A DNA stretch of 64,000 nt, from positions 40,202,401-40,266,400 of the forward strand of contig CM049317.1 in NCBI GenBank assembly GCA_026874595.1, in the 5' to 3' direction. The position numbers were made by a program, and so were the translations under genes. This DNA is from Sipunculus nudus (taxonomy: Eukaryota > Annelida > Sipuncula > Golfingiida > Sipunculidae). The notes beneath the pieces were generated by a model, which was not told the origin of the DNA, made no database searches, and worked only from the letters and a program-made list of their open reading frames with translations. Positions 12,700 to 23,780 of this stretch are shown here, piece after piece; the first letter of the stretch is position 1; each line of letters opens with the position of its first letter.

Positions 12700-13095
12700 G
12701 TTACTTGCCAGAATCAAAGATTTCGGCAAGTATGTTGGTCAGTTCCATATGTTTGTTGCTTGCCGAAAATCTTCGATTTTGGCAAGCATATTCGTCAGTT
12801 GCGTATGTCCATTTGTCTCTTTGTTGCTTGCCGGAAATCTTCGATTTTCGCAACCATGCTGATCAGTTCCGTTTGTTGCTCGCCGGAAATCTTCGATTTC
12901 AGCAAGCATATTCGTCAGTTGCGTATGTCCATTTGTCTTTTTGTTGCTTGCCGGAAATCTTCGATTTCCGCAAGCATGTTGGTCAGTTCCGTATGTCCAT
13001 TTGTCTGTCTTTTTGTTTTTGTTTTTTTTTTTTTTTTGTTGCTTGCCGGAAATCTTCGATTTTCGCAAGCATGTTGATCAGTCCCGTATGTTTGT
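12700..13095 (+). repeat. Tandem array of about six hairpin-forming units
   Basis: Units of roughly 55-95 bases start with GTTGCTTGCCGGAAATC, loop TTC, then GATTTCCGCAAGCATGTTGG-type text and a GTCAGTTCCGTATGTCCATT box. In the unit at 12946-12975 the arms GCTTGCCGGAAATC and GATTTCCGCAAGC pair over 13 bp with one bulged C. Other units keep the pairing with paired changes (ACTTGCC/GGCAAGT near 12702; an A-rich lower stem near 12760). The long open frames across this region on both strands come from the repeat and are not genes. Confidence 0.8.
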
Positions 13096-13112
13096 TTATT
13101 TGTTTGTTTGTT

Positions 13113-13157
<45 letters not shown>
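13086..13157. repeat. (GTTT)n-(GTCT)n microsatellite
   Basis: TTTG tetranucleotides pass into about ten TCTG tetranucleotides. The same tetranucleotide position follows the CTAGT hairpin at 880, 7900 and 63769. GTCY tracts are typical of Helentron-derived non-autonomous elements such as DINE-1 and the bivalve pearl family. Confidence 0.9.
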
Positions 13158-13159
<2 letters not shown>

Positions 13160-14690
13160 TGGTGCTCGACAGGCCACAATTTCAAAGCAATCGCCCTGAA
13201 ACTTATAGAAAAAGTGTAAAATCAATAACCCTGGGTGCCTATTTTTTTTGGCCATGAACGGTTCAAGGTCAATGTCAGGGTCACTGAAAAACCTTAAAAC
13301 GGTTTTTCCTTCATATCTTTGTAAATAATAATCGTAGCGGCCTAATCTTTAGCTCATTTTATTCCTCATTATGTAACCTTTCCACATGCTAGCAAATATC
13401 TCTGATCATTCGTTACCATAGTAACTAATTTTTGGGAAGAAATCATGGAATTCAATATTTTCCTTCCAAATTTTAAAGCTAGAGAGGTCTAGTTTTTTGT
13501 ATGGGATAGTAGTTGATACGCTCCATGACATGTAAATAAAAGTCTCGTAAAATCTCGGACAATTTCTCGTCAAACGAGAGTTTTCGATATTTCATTAAAT
13601 TTGACCTACAGGTCGCATTTTATTAACAATGGCTTTGAAATTAATGTATTTTGTGTTATTTATAAATATCTCGAAATTGTTTTTTCATTTTTTGAAAATA
13701 GCCACCAGGGGGCGTGGTACTGGAAACACTACAACTTATCATTTTTCCGCAATATCTTAAAAAAATATTAAGCATATAACAATTTTTTGTCGCATCTAAA
13801 ACTAGGATCATTGCCTTATTCCTTCCTACATATAGCCGTGTGCTGCCTTACCATGGTTACCAAATTTTGGGGTTAAACTTGACGATCTGGAAATATGGAG
13901 TTTTCTCCAACTATCTTTGTTAATATTTGTGCTACAAGGGTCTCGTTTTCTGCATAAGACAGCATTCCCTTGGTTCTAAGTCATTCAATTGCAAGTCTCG
14001 TCAAATCTCGCTCGGTTCAACGCCAAACGAGAAATTACGAGATTTCACAGAAATGCTTATAACTCGATCACGGTTTATGCTAAAGAAGAGTCGTTTTCAG
14101 CATTTTGTAGAAATTCAATAGGTCAACCGTGTTAAACCGCAAATCTCGCCAAATCTCGTATCATCTTCCACCAAACGAGAATATTTGAGATTTTTAACAA
14201 ATGTCTGTATCTCGGTCATTTTAATGCTAAAAGGGTCTAGTGTTTTTATTTTTCATTTTTTTTTTTTTTTTGTTATTTAAAGTGACACAAGTTCATATCT
14301 CCTCATATCTCGCACAATTTATCGTCAAACGATAACATTGAACCATTCAAAGAAATGCCTATAATTCTGTCATTTTTTATGCTACTGACATATAGTGTTA
14401 AGCATATGATAGCGGCTGAAACACTCAGCAACATTATATGATAAAATTGCTATTCCCTTCATACATTGCGTCGTTTAAAAAAAAAGATGAAGATACATTA
14501 AATTGCCGTGACCACAAGTGTCGGCAGTTTTATTACCGGGATTTGTGGCATTTGTGAACATGTGCTTTGCGTGTTCAGTGGTCCGTGAAGAAGACTTCTA
14601 TTGTGTGTTATTGTCTTCTTTTGACTGCTAGTTCAATAGCTTCACAGACCCGCGTCAACCACATGGTGGCAAGCACCAACTGCAATGCCC
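13158..14690 (+). repeat. Second copy of the 7.9-9.4 kb repeat
   Basis: Collinear with 7925-9410: the GGCCACAATTT box, GTCAGGGTCACTGAAAAACC, GCCACCAGGGGGCGTGGTAC, the ACGAGA hairpin series and a shared terminus around TCTATTGTGT and 'AGCTTCACAGACC.GCG..AACCACATGG'. Both copies end at the same point, suggesting a real element boundary near 9415 and 14665. No coding capacity. Confidence 0.8.
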
Positions 14691-15300
14691 CTGACACCAA
14701 CTATGTTCCTAACTTGTGACAAAAGAAAAACGAGAATTTATAGAAATGCTTATAACTGAGCGACTTTTAGAGCTAGACAGGTCTGGTTTTTAGTATTTTG
14801 TAGCAGTCTGAAAGCTTGACATGGTGAAACTTTTCCGACCAAACGAGAATATTTGAGATTTCGAACAATTGCCTGTATTTGGGTCATTTTGATGCAACAG
14901 ATGTACTGTTTTACAGGGGCGTCAATATCTAGGTCAATATAGGGGCCTTATCATCTCCCTCTGATATCAAGAGAATAATATTTTAATGCTACAAAGGTGT
15001 AGTTTTGAGTTATTTAAGTGTATATCTCGTCAGTCGTGATATCTTTCACCATTTGAAAAATCAGAATATAGTTTTAGCCATTACAGTTGACAGTTACAAT
15101 AACACCGTCATTGCCAAGTTGGTATTTATTTGTTCAATGCAAAGACTGTTAAATTATGTATGTGTAGTAAAAATTATATTCATATTTTTTGGAATTGTAT
15201 TTGTTGGCGCATGTGTTCGTCGTGAGAGGTAAAAGAGGTAAAAGCGTATTTTATTCACTAAAATTACCAAATTGAGAAGAAGAAATAATAGAAAAAAAGT
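14690..15300. other. No gene; tail of repeat family
   Basis: Contains one further ACGAGAATAT-type box near 14845. The rest is AT-rich with short frames only. Confidence 0.5.
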
Positions 15301-15304
15301 ACTT

Positions 15305-15378
15305 CTTTGGGATTCGAACTCCCGTACTTCCCCTCTGGACATCTAGTGCACCAATTCTACCGTTTGAGCCAATCCGCC
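15305..15378 (-). repeat. tRNA-derived SINE head or tRNA pseudogene
   Basis: On the minus strand GGCGGATTGGCTCAAACGG resembles a 5' acceptor plus A box, and about 40 bases on GAGTTCGAATCCC fits the B box and T arm. The 3' arm AAAGAAGT does not pair with GGCGGAT, and the anticodon stem is imperfect, so a functional tRNA is unlikely. A T-rich stretch follows on the minus strand, as in a SINE body. Confidence 0.5.
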
Positions 15379-16050
15379 ATGGATACCTAGGGGTTCGTCT
15401 TTATAAATCTATGAAACGTTCACACAAAAATTCGCGCGTGTCAAAAGTGTGTCACAAGATATTTTATCATGCATGTTTTATAACTGTGATGTTTATAACA
15501 TATACTTAATTCCTCCCTCGGGCACTCTTTGCTGGACAGTGAATGTAATAATATAGTAAATGACTGAGTATTAAGCATGCATGTTCTCCGAGTTTATAAT
15601 TCAGAAGGGGGTTCAAGAGGTCATTCACTTCAAGTTTCTATCCATGCCTTTGTAGGCCTAAACTGAATCCCGCCCAGGGAAGGATCCTAGATTTGAAAAA
15701 CTGAGGGGTCCAACCCGGAGGCCTGATAAAAAATACATTAAAAAAATATTCCCGGTTTCTGAAAAGGGAGGTTCCAGATAGCATATTTTGGTATGAAACT
15801 CTTATAAAAGGATGTGGAGAAGGGAGGGGGGAGCAGACCTCCAGGATACCCCGCCCCCCCCCCCCCCCCGCCCCGCCGTGTGTGAATTAAGGCATGCTTG
15901 GTGCGTGACGACGGGAACCGTGGGCTATTGATTAATCAGCTTTCACTTTTCAGTGGAACCCCTAGGTTAATAAATATTCATGAGGTATTACGGATTATAA
16001 AGGATTAATTGTTTTAAGACAGGTTTGAGGGCCAGGACAGGATTGTAGTG
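15379..16050. other. No gene; poly-C-containing dispersed repeat
   Basis: 15660-15875 contains a relative of the GGATCC..poly-G/C element seen at 17792-17990 and 55609-55811: a GGATCC-like start, GAGGGGTCCAACC, and a long C tract at 15850-15870. Remainder featureless. Confidence 0.5.
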
Positions 16051-16161
16051 TGTCTGAAGAGCGTTGAATGTTCAGTTACTCTTAAGCTGCTTACATGCAC
16101 ACTTGCGAGAAGATACTCTGTGTTTCGACAGTCCAGCTCGAGCAGAGCCGGGACAGCTACT
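16050..16161 (+). ncRNA. Possible first exon of a spliced non-coding transcript
   Basis: A comparatively GC-rich stretch ends in GACAGCTACTG followed by a strong donor GTAAGTTA at 16162. No open frame crosses it. The next good acceptor on this strand that precedes a donor is at 20112-20121. This is inference from splice-site sequence alone; no TATA box or start is assigned. Confidence 0.25.
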
Positions 16162-17791
16162 GGTAAGTTACACTTTTTACCCGAATGATTTTTGTTACAT
16201 CCCGATAGAGTAATGAAATTGACAAATATGAATACGGGTATACTCCCAAGGATATGTCCAAAAAGTGCATGTGACGAAAATTTGTGACTTATCGGTAAGG
16301 GTTTATAGGCACAAGTTTTTCAGAACTCGTTCATCAGAACTCCCTCATTTTAACTCATCAAATATATCGGCTTCTTAAGCATGGAGGAAAATACCAAAAT
16401 TACCCCAGAATTGCTAATCCCCCCCCCCCCTTTACCCACACACAATTTTAAAATTAAAAGGAAACGTTAACTTTGCTTGTATAGAAAAACCTTCTGAGCA
16501 AAGAGCAGAGAATTATCAATGTTATCAGTTTGAGTGTTTTAGTTCAACTACGACAAAAAAAACTTGTATTATACTTATATATTATTTTTTAATAATATTC
16601 CTAATTTTTAGTTAAAAGTAAAATGCATGGTGTTAAACTAATACGCGTTGAAAGTGAAATCCTGTATCTTTTGTTTATCCATCCAAACTAGGTACCTTGA
16701 TTCCGTGATATTGACTTTCAAAATATAAAAAAGTTATACATATAATGGATCATGTTGAAAATCTATTTCATGAATAATTATGCAAATTTTATTCATGTGA
16801 ACCCCCGAAAATTGCACTGTGATCCGAATGAGCTTCCAATTAACAACAAAATTCCGTTCGCTATTAAATTTCTAAAATATTTCGATTGAATATCTTTTGT
16901 TATATTCCACAAAGTTAACTGTACAACATAGATTACTGAAATGGTCTTTTATGCTCTGATACTGATATAAACTTTGCATTATACACAACCTATAAGTGTG
17001 ACTGAACGAGAATATATACATAACCATTATGAATTTTCTACAACATTTAATAAACAATAATTGTACAATATGTGTGAATAATAAAAACCTAATAATAGCG
17101 CCGATTGCGCATTTTTTGTCGAATGTATATTAATTTATTTTACGTAAAACTTTTTACTCGCAGCACAGTGAATGTTCCTGTACTAGCCGAACTCGCGGGC
17201 ATGAGAGACAGGAGATTTCACGCGGGAAAAAAGTAATTTGAGATCTCGCACCTAATTTAAATTCCCTTCTTTTTATTCACCATTGCGCCAATAATTTACC
17301 TTTGAACATTGATAACTATGATTTTTCCCCTTATTTTCCCAATAAATAACTTCTGAGAGATTTTATACTCGTTAGTCCTTGTACCATCAAAATAAAAGTA
17401 CCATCTGTGATTGTATTTTCCTTGTACCATCGTCTTTGTACAATCAAAAAAAAAGATCAGTTATCATAATATAATTTTATTCAGTTATCATTATTTTATT
17501 TTTTAGGTAGAAACGAAGGATGAACCTAACAAAATATTATTGTTCAATGTTATATATTATTTGAGTTCTATATTTTGAATAATTTGTGTATACTGCATTG
17601 AAGGAGTTATAAAATCAGCCTGTTGTGGGGGAGAAAAGGTAATTTAACAGAATGGTTGAAAGATTTCGGGATTGGTCTTTTGAAAAAAGATAGGACTTTA
17701 ATCCATAGAACCTACTTTATAATAATTCTGTATCAATTCTGTAGGAATTTTGATTACATATGACCTCATTATTATTAAACAAATCTTTGTT
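16162..17791. other. No gene recognised
   Basis: AT-rich sequence with only short frames; a short C tract at 16420. If the transcript proposed at 16050-21345 is real, this is intron. Confidence 0.5.
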
Positions 17792-17990
17792 CAGGGGCAG
17801 GTCCAGGATTTAGAAAAAAAGGAGTCGACCCCCCCCCCCCCCCAAAAAAAAAAAAATAAATAAAAGGTATCAATTTCCAGAAAACGGAGGGGGGGGGGGG
17901 GCAGGGGGCGGAACCTAAAACCCTTTGGTCTAAAACCATTACAAAAACATTGCGGCGATAGAGAAAGGGAGGGCCCGGATCGCGGAAACC
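17792..17990. mobile_element. Degenerate GGATCC/poly-G MITE-like element
   Basis: It starts CAGGGGCAGGTCCAGGATTT and contains a C tract, an A tract and a G tract in the order seen in the better-preserved copy at 55609-55811. The right end is degraded. The minus-strand open frames over it are low complexity. Confidence 0.5.
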
Positions 17991-17997
17991 CACCCCC

Positions 17998-18000
<3 letters not shown>

Positions 18001-18038
<38 letters not shown>
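18001..18038. repeat. (TC)n microsatellite
   Basis: About 19 TC dinucleotides; encodes an RE repeat peptide on the minus strand that is not a gene. Confidence 0.95.
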
Positions 18039-18040
<2 letters not shown>

Positions 18041-18454
18041 GCTTCTGTTGTGACCAGGGAAAAGTAAGAAAGTTATTTTATTCCATTCCAAGATCTAGTA
18101 AGATCGTAAACATGTACTTTCATGACCCTGCCAGTAGTTAAACATATTATTTTATGAAATATTCTAATTTAAATTTAGCATAAACACGAGGGCGTGTGAC
18201 AAAATTCATTGACCCTGGTTTGAGGATATTTTATGCATATTTAATAGACCCAGAAAGCAATACTAATTAATGAAATAATGTTAAACACCTTTTTGAAAAC
18301 AAGTTATTGCGAACAGGTACTGCGGTGCAGTACAGCAGACAATAAGAATTGATACACAAAAACAAAAATCGAGGATGATGCCATACATCTAGAATGATGC
18401 GTTCAGTCTATTTGAAATGACTGAAATGCAACAGGTTTGCATATTATGGATTTT

Positions 18455-18790
18455 TTTATACGCCCGTCATGACGGGAGCATTATGGTATAACCACCGTCC
18501 GTCTAGTCGTCTGTCCGCCCGTCCGTCCATTAACTTTTGTGTCGCCGCAATAACGTACCAGGGCTTCGATGGATTTTCACGAAAGTCCCCATACTACTTA
18601 ATCTCAGATTATCTTGCCCGTGTTCGATTATGGGCAATATCCATGCAAATTTGGGGTCAAGGTTCACGAGGCTACTTTGTGAAGGATTTTGATTAAACTC
18701 AATATTTATTTTCTCGACAAGGTTCGATTTCCAGCAAAATCAATGCATATTTTATAAAGTCAGGTCACGACACTTTGGTGGCACAACATT
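18455..18790 (+). repeat. Dispersed repeat starting with CCCGTCATGACGGG
   Basis: Begins with the 14-bp palindrome CCCGTCATGACGGG followed by AGCATTATGGTATAACCACC, a CCGTCCGTC-type tract, and 'CGATGGATTTTCACGAAAGT'. I recognise this layout as a dispersed repeat common in marine invertebrate genomes. The 75-codon frame inside it is repeat sequence. Confidence 0.6.
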
Positions 18791-20121
18791 GACCTTCGGA
18801 TATGTTTACATTTTATTTTTGATTTAAAATATAAAAAATATAAAATATCCTTAGTTGATGAATTACACGAAAGACTCTTATCAAAAAGATATGTTCATAA
18901 ATCTGTAAACAGGGATTTTCCTATCACGAAACAGATCCTCTGCATTAATTTAACGAAATTAATAAAACTGCTGTGAACATTTTCAAGAAGGATGTTTACT
19001 TGACAAGGGCTGTGATGCTTAAAATATAGGTGCTGGACTATTAAGTGTAAGCAAAAGAAAATAATCGTACCCGGAGTCATACTTAACGTCAGAATCATTG
19101 TCTCCCTGGTAGTTGTTTATACTCTTTGACATGATCTCACAAACTACGTCAGTTTTTAAAAATCCTTGTGGTATTATTTCCGAATTCCTTGACAAATGGG
19201 AACGATACAGAACTTCTAAAACTTTTAGAATTAACAGAGAAACCGAGAATTAAGGGAGATATTGGGATTTGAGAACGGTTTTATGACCTTGAAGTTTTTT
19301 TTTAATTTACGTGCGAATAGTACAAAATATTTATAATGCCTACAAAATTGGATCATATTTGCAGGTAAAAAGTATCATAAAGCTATGGTTAAAGGCCTGT
19401 CCGCTCGAATGAAACTGTCCGGCAGTTTACCGTAACACTGCTCACTTTCTGTTTATAGATAAGGACAGACTTCACAAATATAAGTGAAAGTATTTGTTCA
19501 TGGTAAATGGACAAACTCCGATATATGATGTTTTCTGCCTGTGAATTAGTCCTAATTTCTATTTATATACACTGATTATTGCATCGAATTTCATACATAA
19601 TTTCATAAGAATTAATGCATCGGTTGCCTTTAAATAACACAACTGAGCATCATGGACTATGGGCCACTTTAACGTGCCTTTTTTGTTATTAATTTATCAT
19701 TGCATCTGTGATAATATTTCCTTTTCTGCAATTAGAATATCATAATGTTTGTAAAAAAATGAAAATAAAAACTTGCCTGAATCGGGTCATTATGCAGAAA
19801 AAAGGTTGCATTATATGCACAAAATGGGACTTAAATGCATTCAGAAATGTATAGCTTTCTTTTGATTTGTAAATCTATTAAATCTATTCACAAACGTCTT
19901 TTATTGCAAATCTATTCTTTGGGATTTCCATAAAAAGATGTTCAATCTCCTTTTAGTTTCGTAAATATCTGCATTTAAATGTTCACTATAGGTTTATGAT
20001 TTGGCATTTCCTAGTACTGGTGTACTAGTATTCCTAGTATTGGCGTGTTACCCATTGTAATATGGCTTAAGTTGATGTCCTGAATTGTCTCTCTGAATTA
20101 CCGATTATTTTTGTCTTGTAG
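18791..20121. other. No gene recognised; possible intron
   Basis: AT-rich, no domain-bearing frame. Ends in the pyrimidine-rich TTTTTGTCTTGTAG at 20108-20121, a good acceptor. Confidence 0.4.
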
Positions 20122-21345
20122 ATACTGGTCTATCCGACAGTGCAGGATATAAGGTTTTGAGGACTACTGGAATATTGCAGTGGAATAGTGCCCGAGGAAC
20201 ACTCTGCTAGTGTCTGAGGAACACTCTGCTAGTGTCTGGGGAACACTCTGCTAGTGTCTGAGGAAAACTCTACTCGTGTCTGTGGAACACTTGTACTCGG
20301 TGTCTGTGGAACACTTGTACTCGGTGTCTGTGGAACACTTGTACTCGGTGTCTGTGGAACACTTGTACTCGGTGTCTGTGGAACACTTGTACTCGGTGTC
20401 TGTGGAACACTTGTACTCGGTGTCTGTGGAACACTTGTACTCGGTGTCTGTGGAACACTTGTACTCGGTGTCTGTGGAACACTTGTACTCGGTGCCTGTG
20501 GAACACTTGTACTCGGTGCCTGTGGAACACTTGTACTCGGTGCCTGTGGAACACTTGTACTCGGTGCCTGTGGAACACTTGTATTCGGTGTCTGTGGAAC
20601 ACTTGTACTCGGTGTCTGTGGAACAGTGTACTCGGTGTCTGTGGAACAGTGTGCTCGGTGTCTGTGGAACAGTGTGCTCGGTGTCTGTGGAACAGTGTGC
20701 TCGGTGTCTGTGGAACAGTGTGCTCGGTGTCTGTGGAACAGTGTGCTCGGTGTCTGTGGAACAGTGTGCTCGGTGTCTGTGGAACAGTATACTCGGTGTC
20801 TGTGGAACACTCTACTCGGTGTCTGTGGAACACTCTACTCGGTGTCTGTGGAACACTTGTACTCGGTGTCTGTGGAACACTTGTACTCGGTGTCTGTGGA
20901 ACAGTGTACTCTGTGGAACAGTGTACTCGGTGTCTGTGGAACAGTGTACTCTGTGGAACAGTGTACTCGGTGTCTGTGGAACAGTGTACTCGGTGTCTGT
21001 GGAACAGTGTACTCGGTGTCTGTGGAACAGTGTACTCGGTGTCTGTGGAACAGTGTACTCGGTGTCTGTGGAACAGTGTACTCGGTGTCTGTGGAACAGT
21101 GTACTCGGTGTCTGTGGAACAGTGTACTCGGTGTCTGTGGAACAGTGTACTCGGTGTCTGTGGAACAGTGTACTCGGTGTCTGTGGAACACTCTACTCGG
21201 TGTCTGTGGAACACTCTACTCGGTGTCTGTGGAACACTTTACTCGGTGTCTGTGGAACACTCTACTCGGTGTCTGTGGAACACTCTACTCGGTGTCTGTG
21301 GAACACTCTAATATTGCACCAGTCTGAGGACCAGCCAGTTTGCTT
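20122..21345 (+). ncRNA. Possible satellite-containing exon
   Basis: Bounded by acceptor TTTTTGTCTTGTAG on the left and donor TTCTG|GTAAGAG at 21346 on the right. Within it, all three forward frames meet a stop in the first 90 bases after the acceptor (TAA at 20150, TGA near 20158, TAG near 20208), so a coding exon reading in from the left is not supported. The long frames further in come from the minisatellite. Confidence 0.3.
20187..21312. repeat. 23/24-bp minisatellite, about 45 units
   Basis: Unit TGTCTGTGGAACACTTGTAC plus TCGG (24 bp) repeats about 15 times, including a block of GTGCCTG variants. The 23-bp variant, where ACACTTGTAC becomes ACAGTGTAC or ACAGTGTGC, then dominates, with two truncated 15-bp units near 20905-20955. 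Variants are clustered in blocks, indicating local unit duplication. The 24-bp part keeps one frame per array, while the 23-bp part rotates frames. No stop exists in the unit in several frames, so long frames appear on both strands by chance. Confidence 0.9.
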
Positions 21346-21589
21346 CTGGTAAGAGACCCCCTCTTTTTTTTAACAAAATTATTACGGATCCTTAATATAT
21401 ATCAGGTTCATTATACGGATCCTTTATCTCAGGTTCATAATTCGGATTGTGCATGCTCCTTTTTCGCCCTCAATCATTGGGCTATTGTTTTCACCCAAGC
21501 CGTCTGTCCGTTCGTACTGCTCGGCTGACTGAAAATCATGAGCTATAGCGATGACCCTTTGTCCGTCCGGCCTTCCGTCCGTAAACAGG

Positions 21590-22470
21590 GCACAAATTGT
21601 AAAAGCTAGACCTAAAATCTTCTAACTTTATATCCAGGAAGGTACATGAAAAATCTCCTAAGAATCCAGAAATTAGGTCTCTGTTACCCATATAATACGA
21701 GCTATGGAATTCAAAGTACCCCGAGAATAATTTGAACAAGCAAATTTAAGAAATTTGTTCCCCCGCTGGTGACACCTGGTGGTGATATGTGAAACTAAAT
21801 GTGGCAATTCATAAATTTAAACAACATAAAATTGTATTATAATCTTGTGAGACAGACACTCCAAAACCAATCCAAACAAAGGTATGCATGAGAGCAATCA
21901 GTGATCAAATTCGAATGAAATCCAATTATATTTAGGCAAGTTATCAAATGAAGTTAAAAACCCAAATCAATGTCCCCCATTCCGCGGAAGTAGGGGACAA
22001 AAATTATATAGAAAAGCTCCAGTATCGGAACAACTAATGTATTGATCACCATGAATTTTTGCATGCATACCGATCATAGTGTGTCATTAGTTCCTGCAGA
22101 CTGGTGGTGCCACCTGGCTGTTTTCCAATTATTACGCATATTTTTCTCAATTTTTGAGATTTTCAAAGATCTGGTTATCCGTTAACAGTTCACAAATTGT
22201 AACTGCTTCACCTAGATTCTTCCAACTTGATATCCAGGAAAGTGCATGAAAAATCTCCTTAGATACCCGAAATTAGGTCTGCTACTCATATCCTCCCGAG
22301 GTAGGCCTATGGGGTTCAGGTGTACCCCCCCCTCCCAATAAAACTCTGATACAGAAGTTCCAGTATCTCAACTAAATGCATTGATCGACATGATTTTGTG
22401 TATGCATATCGATCATGGAGTGTTCCAGCAGTTTCTGCAGACTGTTGGCGCCATCAGGATTTTGTGTCCA
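21590..22470 (+). repeat. Dispersed repeat, two tandem copies
   Basis: Each copy runs: ACAG(G/T)(G/T)CACAAATTGTAA, CTAGA.CTTC, 'ATATCCAGGAAAG', AATTAGGTCT, then GCATTGATC..CATGA and 'GCAGACTG.TGG.GCCA'. Copies are at 21588-22130 and 22185-22465; a third is at 24768-25025 and a fragment at 28890-28985. Confidence 0.75.
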
Positions 22471-23160
22471 TTTTTTGTTGTTGCTTTTTTTGCTTTTTTT
22501 GCCTATTTTCGATAACTTCAAAGATGTAGTCTGGTTCACTATGTAGTTTCGTTGGAATTCTCTGTTCATTTTATTTTGACTCAATAACATGATAGTACTG
22601 TTTATTAGGACTGAGATAATGTTTTCATTTTTTTAAACCAATATAAAATGTAATATTACCTTTTGTAGAAAGGGTTTTGTGTTGTAGAAAATGGTTTTGT
22701 GAGATGACTATCTACGATATTCGCTTTATCTAACATTTCCCCAGTAAATAATCAAATATAAACTTATTATTTTGAAAAAAATATATCAAATGATATATAA
22801 ACTGTAGACAAAGTGTTTAATATGTAGAATAAGTTTTCACCAGATCATATCAAAATATATAGGATCAGGCAGGAGGAAATCGATGCTCTGTGTCTAATAT
22901 TCATCAGAATTTAAAAAGTGAAGTTTAATTATGCACTGAAATGTCAGTGGCCAAACCGCCAGGCCCAAGCTAAAGGCATAACAAGATAAGAATTATTTAT
23001 ATATAATAGACTTTCTATCACGAGGACTTGATTGTCTACCTTGGGCTGCAAATATTGCAATTTAGATTTGATGCCGTGCAGCTCGATACATTCGGATAAA
23101 AAAGCAGTGTTTTACATGATCAGTATACCGAAAAAATTACAGGCCACAAACGAAGAGTAA
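22471..23160. other. No gene recognised
   Basis: AT-rich sequence. Frames under 75 codons without recognisable domains. Confidence 0.5.
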
Positions 23161-23350
23161 AGGGGCGTTCACACCTATCCGTTCTTTCCTTCCGCGTCCG
23201 CTTCCGTCATGCGTCGTCCGTCAAATTCGAGTCGGTTAAAATTACATCAGCATTCACATTCACGGTCTGGGACAGATTCACGACGGAAGCGAACGACGTG
23301 ACGGGTGCGGAAGCGGATACGTGCAAATGGCCCTGTGAATAATCTATAAA
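23161..23350. mobile_element. Foldback MITE-like element, about 190 bp
   Basis: The left half (GTTCACACCTATCCG.., CCGCTTCCGTCATGCGTCG) pairs imperfectly with the right half (GACGGAAGCGAACGACGTGA.., GCGGAAGCGGATACGTG). It is much richer in GC than its flanks. A compact foldback with 'GCGTTCACAC' ends is a common MITE form. Confidence 0.5.
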
Positions 23351-23780
23351 TAATCGAGGATATATTTTACGTGGAACAGAACGACACATACAGCCAGTAC
23401 AGGAAATATCCATTACTTGTCGTTAAATATAGATAAATGATTGATGGACGTTAGTGTGGTTCTAGTTTATAATATATTCAGCATAAAAAGTACATCCCGT
23501 CCTATATATAGATTGAATTGTTAACTTGCCACTCAATGTAAGGGAGTCAAATTGATTGCTTACTGAGAAACCTCGGGTTGAGCAAATATTTGATCACATG
23601 TAATTTTTTTAAATATATAGCGGAGAAATTAGATTTTATCGCAAAGACTGGCGAAATTTGCATTTTTCAAAATCAGGCATTTGTTCTGATGACCCTTTTT
23701 TATTATTTGATCATGAAAAGCTGTCTAGATTCCTTGTTTGTCCAATTAAAATCAAATGGTTACCAATATTTTCCAGTCAA
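23351..23780. other. No gene recognised
   Basis: AT-rich spacer between the foldback element and the 165-bp array. Confidence 0.5.

Noticed and set aside
12407-13255. Overlapping frames of 90-183 codons on both strands
   Set aside because: Produced by the TA microsatellite, hairpin array and GTCT tract; peptide repeats mirror the DNA repeats.
15305-15378. Functional tRNA gene
   Set aside because: A and B boxes are present, but the acceptor stem does not pair and the anticodon stem is poor.
20187-21312. CRISPR-like array
   Set aside because: Units are contiguous with no unique spacers, and the genome is eukaryotic.
20254-21352. Open frames of 220-358 codons on both strands
   Set aside because: They are translations of the 23/24-bp minisatellite in several frames at once, with no stop in the unit. 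No signal for a real protein.
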